A stretch of DNA of 64,000 nt from Bolinopsis microptera (Eukaryota; Ctenophora; Tentaculata; Lobata; Bolinopsidae). The stretch is from positions 5,263,538 through 5,327,537 of the forward strand of contig NC_087084.1 of NCBI RefSeq assembly GCF_026151205.1, read 5' to 3'. The first letter of the stretch is position 1. The number at the start of each line of letters is the position of its first letter. Below, in pieces: positions 1 through 12,500 of the stretch. The notes beneath the pieces were generated by a model. The model was not told where the DNA came from. It made no database searches and saw only the letters and a list, made by a program, of their open reading frames with translations. Made by a program: the position numbers and the translations under genes.

Positions 1-1981
1 ATTTACGTACACCCTTGAAGAGTGGGTCTGACAACCCGAGTGGTGGGTCTGGACTTGTGAAGATTGGGTCTGGCAGCTGGAATGGTGGGTCTACACTTGA
101 GAAGAGTTGGTCTGGCAGCTAGAATGGTGGGTCTGCGATCTAAAAGTGGGTCTTGCAACCAGAATGGTGGGTTTGCATTCTTGAAGAGTGGGTCTGACAA
201 CCAGTGTGGTGGGTCTGCACTTGAGAAGAGTGGGTCTGGCAGCTAGAATGGTGGGTCGGCAATCTAGAAGTGGGTCTGGCAGTTAGAATGGTGGGTCTGC
301 AATCTAGACGTGGGTCTGGCAACATGAATGGTGGGTCTGCACCCTTCAGGCTTAAAGAGTGGGTCTGACAACCAGAGTGCACTTGAGAAGTGTGGATCTG
401 GCAGCTGGAATGGTGGGCCTGCAATCTAGAAGTTGGTCTGGCAACCAGAATGGTGGGTCTGCACCCTTCAGGCTTCAAGAGTGGGTCTGACAACCAGAGT
501 GGTGGGTCTGCACTTGAGAAGAGTGGGACTGGCAGCTAGAATGTTGGGTCTGCAATCTATAAGTGGGTCTGGCAACCAGAACGGTGGGTCTGCAGTCTGC
601 ACCCTTAAAGAGTGGGTCTGACAACCCGAGTGGTGGGTCTGCACTTGAGAAGAGTGGGTCTGGCAGCTGGAATTGTGGGTCTGTAATCTAGAAGTTGGTC
701 TGGCAACCAGAATGGTGGGTGTACGTACACCCTTGAAGAGTGGGTCTGACAACCCGAGTGGTGGGTCTGGACTTGAGAAGAGTGGGTCTGGCAGCTGGAA
801 TGGTGGGTCTGCAATCTAGAAGTTGGTCTGGCAACCAGAATGGTGGGTGTACGTACACCCTTGAAGAGTGAGTCTGACAACCCGAGTGGTGGGTCTACAC
901 TTGAGAAGAGTTGGTCTGGCGGCTAGAATAGTAGGTCTGCGATCTAAAAGTGGGTCTTGCAGCCAGAATGGTGGATCTGCACTTGAGAAGAGTGGGTCTG
1001 TCAGCTGGAATGGTGGGTCTGCAATCTATAAGTGAGTCTGGCAGCTAGAATAGTGGGTCTGAAATCTAGAAGTGGGTCTTGCAACATGAATGTGGGTCTG
1101 CACCCTTGAAGAGTGGGTCTGGCAATCAGAATGGTACGTCTACACTCTAGAAGAGTGGGTCTGGCAACCAGAATGGTGGATTTTCGCCCTAGAGGGGTGA
1201 GTCTGGAAACCAGAAAGGTGGGTCTACACTCTGTCAACCAGATTTGGGGGTCTATAAACTAGAATATAGGAGATATGGCTACCAGAATTGTGGGTTTGGA
1301 CAACCCGAATGGTGGGTCTTCACTCTAGAATAACAGGTCTGGTGGGTCTACACTTTAGAAGAGTGGGTCTGGCAACTAGATTGGTGTGTCTGCAATCTAT
1401 AAGAGTGGGTCTGGAAACCAGAATAGTGGGTCTGCAATTAAGGGAATCAAGATGAGTGAATCTGGCAATCAGAATGGTGGGTCTGCACCTTAGGGTAGTG
1501 GGTCTGGAAACAAGAATGGTGGGTCAGAATTCTTGAATAGTGGGTCTTCACTCTAGCTAAGAGTGGGTCTGGCAACAAGAATGGTGGGTAAGAATTCTAG
1601 AATAGTGGATCTTCACTCTAGAAGAGTTGGTCTGGCAATCAGAATGGTAAGTCTACACTCTGTCAAGTGTCAACCAGAATATACGATATATGGCAACCAG
1701 ATATATGGCAACCAGAATTGTGCGTCTGGAGTCTAGAGTCTAGAATAGTGGGTCCGGCAACCCGAAAGGTGGGTCTTCACTCAAGAATAGTGGGTCTGGC
1801 AATCGGAATGGTACGTCTACACTCTATAAGAGTGGGGCTGGCAACCAGAATGGTAATTCTTCACTCTGTCAACCAGAATTGGGGGTCTATGAACTAGAAT
1901 ATAGGAGATATGGCAACCAGAATTCTGGGTCTGGACTCTAGAATAGTGGGTCTGGCAACCAAAATGTTGAGTCTGCACTCT
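1..1981. repeat. Degenerate minisatellite, GTGGGTCTG family
   Basis: About 2 kb of imperfect tandem repeats built on GTGGGTCTGGCAACCAGAAT followed by GTGGGTCTGCACTCTAGAAG, in half-units of roughly 33-35 bp. Units vary between CAACCAGAATG, CAGCTAGAATG and CAATCTAGAAG, so the array is old and diverged. It resumes at 2591-2621 on the far side of an inserted element. The long open frames over it on the minus strand have repeat-unit proteins with no domain character, and I regard them as by-products of the repeat. Confidence 0.95.
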
Positions 1982-2590
1982 CAATAAATGTTTTTGCCAT
2001 GAAACGGACCAAACTGATCCTAACTCATATTCCACTCATCATAGCATATCGCTTCAGCATGTACAAAGGGCATAACCTCAATCAGTTTAATGTAGTGAAA
2101 TGACTGGTGTGAATAAAGTAGTGTACTAATACAAGTTGGAGAGGATCAGGTAAGCTTAGTCAGCATCCATGATGTTACAAACCCTCTGGGACATTACTGC
2201 GCCCAGTCTCCAAAGTTACAGTAAATTCCTACTACGGACAAACAAACACAGACAAAACACCAACAAGAAACTGATATACACTAGCTAGCTCAGAGAGGAA
2301 ATGAGTACCGGCTCAGGAGGTATGTCAAAACAGGGCGCCCTTTCGAACACTACTCGGGCTAGAATCAGTGCAATTCGGACACTACTATGCAACTAAACCA
2401 TGCAAAACTATATAAGTACACCTATGCTGGCAAGGCAATAGGTCAGACTGCCAGTCCTGAAAACCAGTTCTATGATAAGGGTCACGCAAGCCCCGAAGGG
2501 TTAATACAAAATCAATAAATGTTTTTGCCATGAAACGGACCAAACTGATCCTAACTCATATTCCACTCATCATAGCATATCGCTTCAGCA
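1982..2590. mobile_element. 609-bp element with identical 78-bp direct terminal repeats (TRIM-like candidate)
   Basis: The 78-bp sequences at 1982-2059 and 2513-2590 are identical and in direct orientation, starting CAATAAATGTTTTTGCC and ending CGCTTCAGCA. The 450 bp between them has no long open frame. The insertion interrupts the GTGGGTCTG minisatellite, and GCACTCT, part of the minisatellite consensus, occurs at both outer edges, consistent with a short target duplication. I saw no convincing tRNA primer site or polypurine tract, so a non-autonomous LTR-type element is an inference; a local duplication is the alternative. Confidence 0.5.
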
Positions 2591-2622
2591 CTCTAATAGA
2601 GTGGGTCTGGCAACTAGAATGC

Positions 2623-3399
2623 AGACACGTAGCCAAGGGGAAGACCCCCGGAAAAAATTGAACCCCAAAAAAATAAACCCCCTAGTCCCCATGGTCGCCT
2701 GGTAAGTGGGCTGTGTTTATGACTGTTTGATTAAACGACACGACAGGCAATCGACTTTAGCATTTCGTAAATTATTCCCAAATCCCACTATACAATATGT
2801 ACTTATTCCATTCAATGTGACAAGTACTGAGTTCCCCCCTAGCCCCCAACTTTGTATTATTGTGATGTCTGAAAGTACAAATTTCTAATGCCAAATGTCG
2901 TCTGAAACACCCTATTTCTCAAAAATTTTCCGGGGGCTGCACCCCCAACTTTGTATTATCGCCGTCCTACAAATTTCTTTAATGCCTAATGTCGTCTAAA
3001 ACAAATAATTTCTAAACATTTTTTTGGGGGCTGCCCCCCCCCCCCCCCCCCCAGTCCCCCAACTTTATATTATTGTGATGTCTGATTATTACTGCGCCCC
3101 CCCCCCAGCCCACCAACCTTGTATTATTGTAATGTCTGATTATTGCTGTCCCACAAATGTCGTCTGGAACACCCTATTTCTCAAAAAGTTTCCGAAGGCC
3201 AGGGCTGCGCCTGCCTAGCCCTCCAACTTTGTATTATTGTGATGTCTGATTATTACTGTCCTACAAATTTCTTTAATGCCAAATGTCGTCTAAAACACAT
3301 AATTTCTCAAAAATTTTCTGGGGGGCTGCGCCTTCCCCCTCCCTAGCCAACCAAAGGAGCTTCGCCCCGTCTACGTGTCGTGTCGGGCTACGTGCCCAG
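2623..3399. mobile_element. Decayed hAT-like element with internal ~110-bp repeats
   Basis: The left end CAGACACGTAGCC and right end GGCTACGTGCCCAG resemble the termini of the better preserved element at 34472-35086. Internal blocks are shared with it in reverse orientation: the CCCCCTAGTCCCCATGGTCGCC stretch is split here as two short matches, and the ATGCCAAATGTCGTCT motif recurs. The middle has about four repeats of roughly 110 bp, each with CCAACTTTGTATTATTGTGATG, and C-rich runs near 3037-3052. No matching target duplication was found, so the ends are approximate. Confidence 0.5.
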
Positions 3400-3585
3400 A
3401 ATCGAAAAAACTTAATCTTTAAATGAATAACGGAACCTTCATTATGAAGTTACGAAATGATAATATAATTGGGAGGCAAAGTGGGTATCGGGCTTGGGGC
3501 TCATAATGCGCAAAATTTGGCCGCTGTCGAGTGGGTCTGCCTAAAATTCACAGATCTAGCTATGGGTCTGAGACATTTGTAAAAA

Positions 3586-4167
3586 AAAAACCTTAGCCTG
3601 AACCCAGACACACAGGATATCAGGAAAACTCTGGAATCACTCCATGGGACAACGTACCTGCACTGGATTCCCGGCCACTCCAACATTCCTGGGAACGAAT
3701 ACGCTGACAAAGCAGCAAAGGAAGCAGCACAACTCCCGGACCTGGGCCAAGGACAGTCTACAATCTCATACGGAGTTGCCAGAGCAGTAGCAAAGGCTCA
3801 CATCAAGGATAGCGACCCCCAACACCACCTGGTCTCCCAGACTTACAAGGGATACAACAGAAAAAGAGCGGACAGTAAAATAGAGAGCAGGAAAGACGGA
3901 GCGCTGCTAGCACAACTCAGAGCAGGCCATTGCCTTCACCTGTCCCACTACAAAAATAGGATCGACTCTACAAAGAGTGCAACTTGTCCCCGTTGCGGAG
4001 AAGAAGAAGAAACGGTACCACACTGGATTCGGTGCCCTGCAACGATCAGGACGAGAGAAGAAATCTTCGGAAAATCTGACTTAAACTTGGACATACTAAC
4101 CACCAACCCGATAGAAATCCTGGCGTTTGCTAAGAAGACCTTGCTTGAGGGACCCTTAGACGCCTAG
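3586..4167 (+). pseudogene. LINE ORF2 C-terminal fragment: RNase H plus CCHC-like zinc knuckle
   Basis: An open frame of about 193 codons ends at TAG 4165-4167. It contains the late RNase H motif HWIPGHSNIPGNEYADKAAK and, about 115 residues later, the zinc-knuckle-like CPRCGEEEETVPHWIRCP that follows RNase H in I/R1/Tad-type LINE ORF2 proteins. The reverse transcriptase and endonuclease are absent, so this is a 5'-truncated copy. A short A-run precedes the open part. Immediate flanks show no second element end, and the 3' end is not marked by a clear tail. It is a dead fragment, not a host gene. Confidence 0.85.
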
Positions 4168-6090
4168 CCCATCACTACCACCACCACCACAACAACTGTA
4201 CTCGAGAAGCAACACACTAACACTGTTAGAAGCAAACATAAAGACATAAGACACAACCTCTAGAACATTCCCTCAGCATTACTAACACTGCACTTTATTA
4301 TCATATCATAGTATTACAGACACACAAGTATAACTGCAACGTCAGGGAAGGTTAAAATGCCTCACATACCAAGTATGAAATACATTTACGTACATTTACG
4401 TACAATTACGTATCTATCAACAATAAAATGGAAGATGTAGTAACTTTCGACGACGTACTGATTGAGTTAGAACCGACAAAGTTAAGCACATAACATTGCC
4501 ATTTTATTTTTGGCAAAGACCCAACATTTTGCAAGTTACTTGTGAATTGTAGATGACACCCTTAAAATTTTAAATTTTATAACATTTATCCAACTATATA
4601 ATACATACCTAGTTACTAAGTTTTTTTGTTGAGTAACAGCCAAGTTTTGAGTAAAATTGAATCACGTAGAAGCCAAATAATATGTGAGGTTTATTGAAGC
4701 ACTAACCAATAACAGAGTACTAACAAGCACTAACCAATAACAGAGTCAGGGAAACTCGGTCGTGAGCTCCTCCCGAATCCCAGCAAGTCTAACGCATAAA
4801 CTTTTCTATTTTTAGCAACAGTATCCAAGTTAAGAACCCAGATTCCAATACCAGCCCCCATACCGTGCAGCATTACAAGAGGAACTTTGTTTTCGGGTAC
4901 CTCATTCTTTGTTTGTAGTGTCCAGATCTTACCTGGGAAATATTGGAATGTCAGAAATGCTGTGGAAATTGGAATGAATGTTCAACTCATTGGAAATCAA
5001 TCTAGTTAATTAAAGTAATTGAGTGCGTAGGTAGGTTCTTATCAAAAGCAGTCAAAAAGATTTCATACGTCGAAAAAGCCGTGATCTATTTATAAATTAT
5101 TTAGTTGCGTAAGTTAATTAATAAATTAATTTCATATTATATTCAAGTTATTACCGAAAGTAGTGAGAGTATTGTATAGTTTGAGTGGGGTTTGCACGAA
5201 CTTTAACACTCTTTTCTCAGCTAGACCCAGGTCTGTTGAACTGGTGGGGCGCCATCTAGGTAGATATGAACCTAAACCTGTAGTGTAGATCTGGTAATTA
5301 TCATAATTACTTTTAATAATTAAAGAAATTTAAGTTAATTACAAAATTAAAATTTATCAGGTTATTATGATAGTTCGTATTAATTAAATTGAATCTGGTA
5401 ATCCTTAAAAGATTTAGGTTTTTACATGCACCCATGATGATAGTTCCTAATTGATTAAATAACAAAAGTTTATTTTTTATAAAAATCTTACCAAACATCG
5501 GCAAAGCCTGTAAAATAGGGCCGTCACGAAACATTGTTAATAAAAAGTGTAAAGAGGACCATTTCAATATATAAAACTTCATTGTTGAAATCACTCTGGA
5601 GCCATTCATCTTAATTTATAAACCCCAGAACAATTATAATGAAAACAATAGAACAGTCTAGAAGGCGTCTAAATTATCTACATTGCTCGTTAAATTGTAT
5701 CGCAAGTTTTTAAAGTTTAAAGTTTTCTCGCCTTATAAAAGACCACGATGGGTTCAAAGTTAATATTATATATTTTCCCTTTATTGTCATAACTATCTAA
5801 CTAGAGACTCTATCATCATCTGACCCATCACATGATCACGTGACCATATTAGGACAATAACAGTTTACAAAATGTTCACAACATCGACCATTATATTATC
5901 ATTGACAAAACTATAAGCTTGGTAGAACGTGTAAACTATTATAAAATGGCTAACTAAAACGCCAAACAGTAAGCTATAGTAAAATGGTGTTCCTGACCAC
6001 AAAGAGATAAAACCACAATTAACCTTGCCGTTTTATTTGATGTTTTAAATTATCGAGCGTTATGTTTTGATGCCTTGAACAGGTAAACCA
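4168..6090. other. AT-rich spacer upstream of the mosaic lectin gene
   Basis: I see no convincing gene. It contains a short duplicated stretch (CACTAACCAATAACAGAGT, twice near 4700-4745), tandem TACATTTACG units near 4380-4410 and AT-rich sequence. The last few hundred bases should hold the promoter and any 5' UTR of the gene starting at 6091, but I cannot point to a specific site. Confidence 0.5.
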
Positions 6091-6526
6091 ATGATATTCA
6101 TTATACTAACTATCCTGGGTCTGGGTCTGAATGTGTCCACACAGGACGGACTTGAAATTCAGAACCACCTGGCAGTGGAAAAACGAGCACAGCATGAACA
6201 ATTCGGTACAAACTGGTGCAGACACGAGGAGAAACGTATCCACCTGAATAATGAGGGAACTGGTGAAGAAGCAGGGTACTGTGTAGGAAACGGTTATATC
6301 CACGCCGAATTCAAAACACTGGACGAAGCTAAGGAGGCATTTGATCGGAGACCAATGGATACCTGCGGGGGTATTTCTCTGGATATAGATTTGAAGTTGT
6401 ACACTTTGAGGAGTGGTCCTGTAGTACTTGAGGAGAGTTTTATAAACGAGGTTGCTTGGACTCCTTGTACGGAGGAAGAGCAGATTAAAGTGGATGCTGA
6501 TGCTGGGAGGAACGATAACCAGGGAG
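6091..6526 (+). CDS. Exon 1: signal peptide and first PAN/apple-like module
   Basis: The start ATG is in frame with a hydrophobic leader, MIFIILTILGLGLN. The mature part carries a cysteine-containing module: FGTNWCRHEEKR, GYCVGNGYIHAEF, TLDEAKEAF, CGGISLDI, YTLRSG and a closing WTPC. The pattern [LF]DEAKEA ... CGGI ... YTLRSG ... W.P is shared with later exons, which makes it the full-length reference for the split modules downstream. It reads through to an in-frame TAA at 6532 if unspliced; the phase-1 donor at 6527 joins it to exon 2 so that Trp-Asp-Val-Tyr follows. Confidence 0.75.
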
Positions 6527-9500
6527 GTTGGTAATTTGTTAACTTTTAATTCATTTATTTGATTATTTAATTATTTAATTAATTAGTTAAATTGTTAACT
6601 AAATTGTTAAAAATTTAACCATTACTATTATATCTGTTCACGATTTTGAAGATATTATGAAAATATTCCCTCAAAGTCTTAAGTTATAAAGACTTCGTTT
6701 CATGTATTATATAATGACCACCACATCCTCGTCTGTGAAACTCAAGTGAATATTTGCAAATATTTGAAATATTTGAAACATTTGTAAAATTTGAAATATT
6801 TCAAACCCAGGATGGGATGTGTACGACGGAAGATATCTGGGAGGGTATTGTACTTCAGACTATGCTTACGATACTCTAGACGAATGTAAGGAAGCATACA
6901 AACATACTAATCCACCTGGCAAGTGCGGCGGTATTACCTACGAGAATGTCAAAGCAGGTGAATACAATTCTACAATTTGAAGAGAAACGTATTGCATTAA
7001 ACGAACCCTAAAGAATACATATTTTAAGGGAGGTTACCTTTCAATATAAATGTAAAGTAGCACACCCTTACAATAATTATAGCTGACTAAATATAAATCT
7101 ATGGTCTCTATGTCAGCCTAACTCTATATTCTCATTTCAGGAGAGTACGTGTTAAAGGTAATGTGTGACGACACCTCAACCATCTACATAGACGGTCAAA
7201 AGAAAGACGTTCCCGGACCCAACAACTGGGGCCAACTAGCAACTCTGAAAATCCCAGCTTCAACCAACACCATCGGCATCCAATGTCACAACGGCGGCGG
7301 ATCGTGTGGCATTACAGCTGAAGTCACGGACGAAACAGGGCAGGTTTTACTGGTGTCTGATAACTCTTGGAAGTGCTCAAACAAAGAGGAAGACGGCTGG
7401 ACTGCTGATGGTTTCACTGAGGACGACAGTTGGAAACCAGCAGCGGAGAACCGGCCGTTTATAACTGGGTGTTATCTTTCTGATGAGAGAGCGTGGAAGG
7501 GCATGTCCATGGATAAGAAGGTTATCTGGACTGAAAATAAGGATTCCACAGTTTACTGCCGTAGAGAATTGCCACAAGGTATGTTTGATGAGTTTTAGCT
7601 AATTGAACTAATTAGTTAATTAGCTAATAAGCTAATTGGGCACTTTCTGAGCTTTTACATAATTTTATAAAACACGTACTACTTTCATTGCACTCGACTA
7701 GTCGACCAAGTTCTCTGCACATGACTTACTTTATAATGAACAATACACTTCTTGTTTAGTCGCCTAGTTAACAAATGTTGTATGGCACGCCGATCTGGAT
7801 CGTAACAGATGCAGAAGCTTATAACTGTGTTTGGCATGGTGTTTTACTTATCGATAAAGTCATGGTATTTACATCGAATAGGCTAAGTATAATAAGTAAC
7901 GATGCGTAAATTTGTTCAATATTTCAGGTAAATACACTCTACGACAAGGAAGAGACCCACAAGATAGTCCAAACGGGGCTGTCACGTGGTACCCTATGAG
8001 AAATGGTAGTTGGAAAGAAGATTCCAAGACGCAAAAGGCTGAGAAAAAGAAGGTAGCACGAGAAAAAGAAAGAAAAGCCAAGGAAAAAAGTGCGGAAGCT
8101 AAATTTACAGCAGATACAGGTAAGGGAGGAATATACGAAGGAAGGAATTTACGAATACAAGTTTAAGTTTCTTTTTTATCAACAAACTGAGCAAACTTAC
8201 TTTTACCTTTTTACTTATTTTAACTTCTTTTAACTTATTTTAACTTACTTTGACTTTCCTTAACTTACTTTTAAGTCACAAACGTAACTTACTTTTTCAG
8301 AGATAGATATCTCGCAGGAGTACACAAATTTAGCTCTGAACCAGCAAGCCGAGCAAAAAGACACCGTATCAACTAGAACTGCCTTAAAAGCAGTAGATGG
8401 TAACCGGGATGGCAATTGGAGGTTTGTCACTAATTATACTTAATGATGTTTCCATAATTAATTGTTTTATTTAATCGTTCTTCAAATACTCGTGTTTGTC
8501 TGTTGAGCAATCTCTGCAGAACTAAAATAAAAACAAACGGTTTAATTTTATCATATTGCCCGTAAAATGGCCGTTCAAATATTCCATTTGTTATTTTTAA
8601 CTTCTCATTGCCAGTGGCAAGTCGCTCTCCAGCACGCGCTCAAAAAATGGCTGGTGGAGAGTAACACTTAGCAAAGTATATTACATTTCCTACATTGATG
8701 TCTACAACCGGATGGATAAAAGCCAGGAGAGACTGAGAAATGCCCAACTATCCGTGGATGGAACACTTATTGGGACTATACCACAGGTCTCAGGGGTGCA
8801 AAAATACACATTCCCTGTTGATAAAGATGGTATGTTATAACACTTATTGGGACTATACCACAGATCTCAGGGGTGCAAAAATACACATTCCCTGTTGATA
8901 AAGATGGTATGTTATGACTCCAAATTTCGATCAAATATCATCATGATCGACTCTATGATTATTGTGCAAAAAACAACACGTTGGTATTCGAGTTCCAAGG
9001 GAGAATTTCAAAACTGCATTTCCAGCGATAGATGATCGTAAAAACTAACAGCAGCCTCAATATAGGGCAAGTGGTTCAGATAAAAGGAGTTTCTGGTCAA
9101 AAACTTCAGCTTGCAGAGGTTGAGGTATACGGCCGCGACAGTGAATCAAAAAGTGGTGAGTAGAAATTTTAACTTTAAGTATAGAAACCAGACTTAGCTC
9201 CACAACTCAAAGGATGACCCAACAGCAGAGAATACTAAATTACGAAATGCGTGATTTTAATCGACTTTTATCTTTTTATTTAAAAGTTGTTATTTTGTCA
9301 AAAAATTTTCTTCAAAACTCTCCACAACCTGATACAATCAGCTTTAAGGAAAATAAAGAAGGACTGGAAATTTACGGGTCAATTGTATACAGGAATTCTG
9401 TCTTCTTCAAAGGACCACTGTTGTAAAATATTATTTCAAAACCAGAACCAGCTTAGCTCTATATTCTCATTTCAGGAGAATACGTGTTAAAGGTGATGTG

Positions 9501-12500
9501 TGACGACACCTCCACCATCTACATAGACGGTGAAAAGAAAGACGTTCCCGGACCCAACAACTGGGGCCAACTCGCAACTCTGAAAATCCCAGCTTCAACC
9601 AACACCATCGGCATCCAATGTCACAACGGCGGCGGATCATGTGGCATTACAGCTGAAGTCACGGACGAAACAGGGCAGGTTTTACTGGTGTCTGATAACT
9701 CTTGGAAGTGCTCAAACAAAGAGGAAGACGGCTGGACTGCTGATGGTTTCACTGAGGACGACAGTTGGAAACCAGCAGCGGAGAACCGGCCGTTTATAAC
9801 TGGGTGTTATCTTTCTAATGAGAGAGCGTGGAAGGGCATGTCCATGGATAAGAAGGTTATCTGGACTGAAAATAAGGATTCCACAGTTTACTGCCGTAGA
9901 GAATTGCCACAATTGCCAGATGGAAAAGAAAGTACGGAAGTTAAATTCACAGGAAATGCAGATGGTAATTTTAATTTACATCATTAACCATAATTACATC
10001 ACAATCATATCTATTCACAATCCTGAAGATATCATGAAAATATTCCCTCCATACTCAAAAATACAAAAACTTCGTTTTATTTATGACCAACTCATCTGCG
10101 CAACTCAAGTGAATATTTGTAATATTTTCAAACCCAGGGTGGGTTAAGTACGAAGGGAAATACCTGGAGGGGTACTGTACTTCTAACTATGCCTACGAAA
10201 CATTTGACGAATGTAGGGAAGCTTACAAACATACTGATCCGCCTAGCAAGTGCGGCGGTATTACCTACGAGAATGTCAAAGCAGGTGAATACAATTCTAC
10301 AATTTGAAGAGACGAGTTTATAAATGTTGCATTACGAACCCAAAGAATGCATTTTCAAAGGATATATTGGGTATATTTTTATCAGGGGAGGTACTTGTTA
10401 CATTTCAATACAATCAAATTAAATTACTAACACACCCTTATATAAATATAATAAATAAATTCTAACATTTATTACACGCTTCGACATTAAAATATACCCA
10501 ACAAAGATGTACATTAAAGTCATTCAAGCGAGACTTAGTGTTGAAATAGCAAGATTATGGACTTTTTAAACAGTTCAGATTTTATGAACAAATATTTGTA
10601 TGAAGTTACCAAAATTATGCACTTTCAATTTTCATATCAGTTCAGACATTATGGACAAATATTAGAAATATTATCAAAAGCTAGTTGGAAATAAAACGTC
10701 TTTAGGGCATTTTTAAAACATTCTACAGATGATAATGATCTCACTGAGTAGGGTAATTCATTCCAAATTTTTGGTCCACAAAACATAAATGCAGCATCTG
10801 TTCGTCTGAAATGAGGAGCAGGAGGAACTTTCAACAAATAAAAGTCATCATCTAGTCTGGAACTTTGTCTTCGTACTTCCCTTAGATTGACGTGTCCTTG
10901 TAAGTACTGAGGGGCTATGTTATTAAGACACTTGAAGACCAGAAGTGATATTTTGAACTTAATTCTGAACCGAACAGGCAGAAAGTGGAGCTTTTTGAGG
11001 TAAGGCATGATAGGTTCACGTATCTTTTTTCCGTAAAGACCAAAGATAAATCTAGCAGCATTGTTCTGTATCTTTTGTAGCTTATGAAGATTCTTTTCTG
11101 TTATTCCATAATAGACTGAGTTGCAGTAGTATATAATAATTATAGCTGACCAAATATAACTATATAAATTTAAAACAAAGACCTGCAGTCCCCATGTCAC
11201 TTTAACTCTATATCACCTCTCATTTCAGGAGAGTACGTGTTAAAGGTGATGTGTGACGACACCTCCACCATCTACATAGACGGTGAAAAGAAAGACGTTC
11301 CCGGACCCAACAACTGGGGCCAACTCGCAACTCTGAAAATCCCAGCTTCAACCAACACCATCGGCATTCAATGTCACAACGGTGGCGGATCATGTGGCAT
11401 TACAGCTGAAGTCACGGACGAAACAGGGCAGGTTTTACTGGTGTCTGATAACTCTTGGAAGTGCTCAAACAAAGAGGAAGACGGCTGGACTGCTGATGGT
11501 TTCACTGAAGACGACAGTTGGAAACCAGCAGCGGAGAACCAGCCGTTTATAACTGGGTGTTATCTTTCTGATGAGAGAGCGTGGATTGGCATGTCCATGG
11601 ATAAGAAGGTTATCTGGACTGAAAATAAGGATTCCACAGTTTACTGCCGTAGAGAATTGCCACAAGGTATGTTTGATGAGTTTTAGCTTATTGAACTAAT
11701 TAGTTAATTAGCTAATTGGGCACTTTCTGAGGTTTTTTTATAAAACAACACGTCCTACTTTTATTGCACTCGACTAAGTTGTCTTGCACATGACTTACTT
11801 TATAATGAACAATACTTTTCTAGTTTAGTCGCCTAGATAACAAATGTTGTACATGGCACACCGATCTGGATCGTAAATCAACTGTTTACATTAAGTCACG
11901 GTATTTACATCGAATAGGTTAATTAAAGATATGGTTGTAAATTTGTCCAATATTTCAGGTAAATACACTCTGCGACAAGGAAGAGACCCACAAGATAGTT
12001 CAATCGGAGCTATCACATGGTTTCCGAAGAAGGATGGCAGTGGAAAAGGACAGGAAAAAGATGAAAAAGAAAAGAAAAAGAAAGGAAAGCGTGAACGAGA
12101 AAGAAAAGCTGAAATAGAGAGGGTAGCAAAGGAAATTGAGGATAGAAAAGCTGAAAGAAAGTTAATAGAAAAGGAAAAAGCTGACGAAAAACGTGAAAGA
12201 GAACAAAAAGCTGAAATAGAGAGGGTAGCAAAGGAAATTGAGAATAAAAAAGCTGAAAGAAAGTTTATAGAAAAGGAAAAAGCTGACGAAAAACGTGAAG
12301 GAGAAAGAAAAGCTGAAATAGAGAGGGTAGCAAAGGAAATTGAGGACAGAAAAGCTAAAAGAAAGTTTATAGAAAAGGAAAAAGCTGACGAAAAACGTGA
12401 AGGAGAAAGAAAAGCTGAAATAGAGAGGGTAGCAAAGGAAATTGAGGACAGAAAAGCTGAAAGAAAGTTTAAAGAAAAGGAAGAAGCTGACGAAAAACGT

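Noticed and set aside
3-1237. Several overlapping minus-strand proteins rich in RPT/QTHSS
   Set aside because: They are periodic products of the minisatellite with no start context or conserved domain.
1982-2590. Hammerhead ribozyme in the 78-bp repeat (GAAAC followed by CTGAT)
   Set aside because: The core CUGANGA is not present (CTGATCC instead) and the stems do not form, so a retrozyme is not supported.
9024-9155. Frameshift in the F-type lectin domain
   Set aside because: Using the obvious CCAG acceptor gives a stop, but an acceptor at 9064-9065 keeps the frame and gives a normal domain end, so no mutation is needed.
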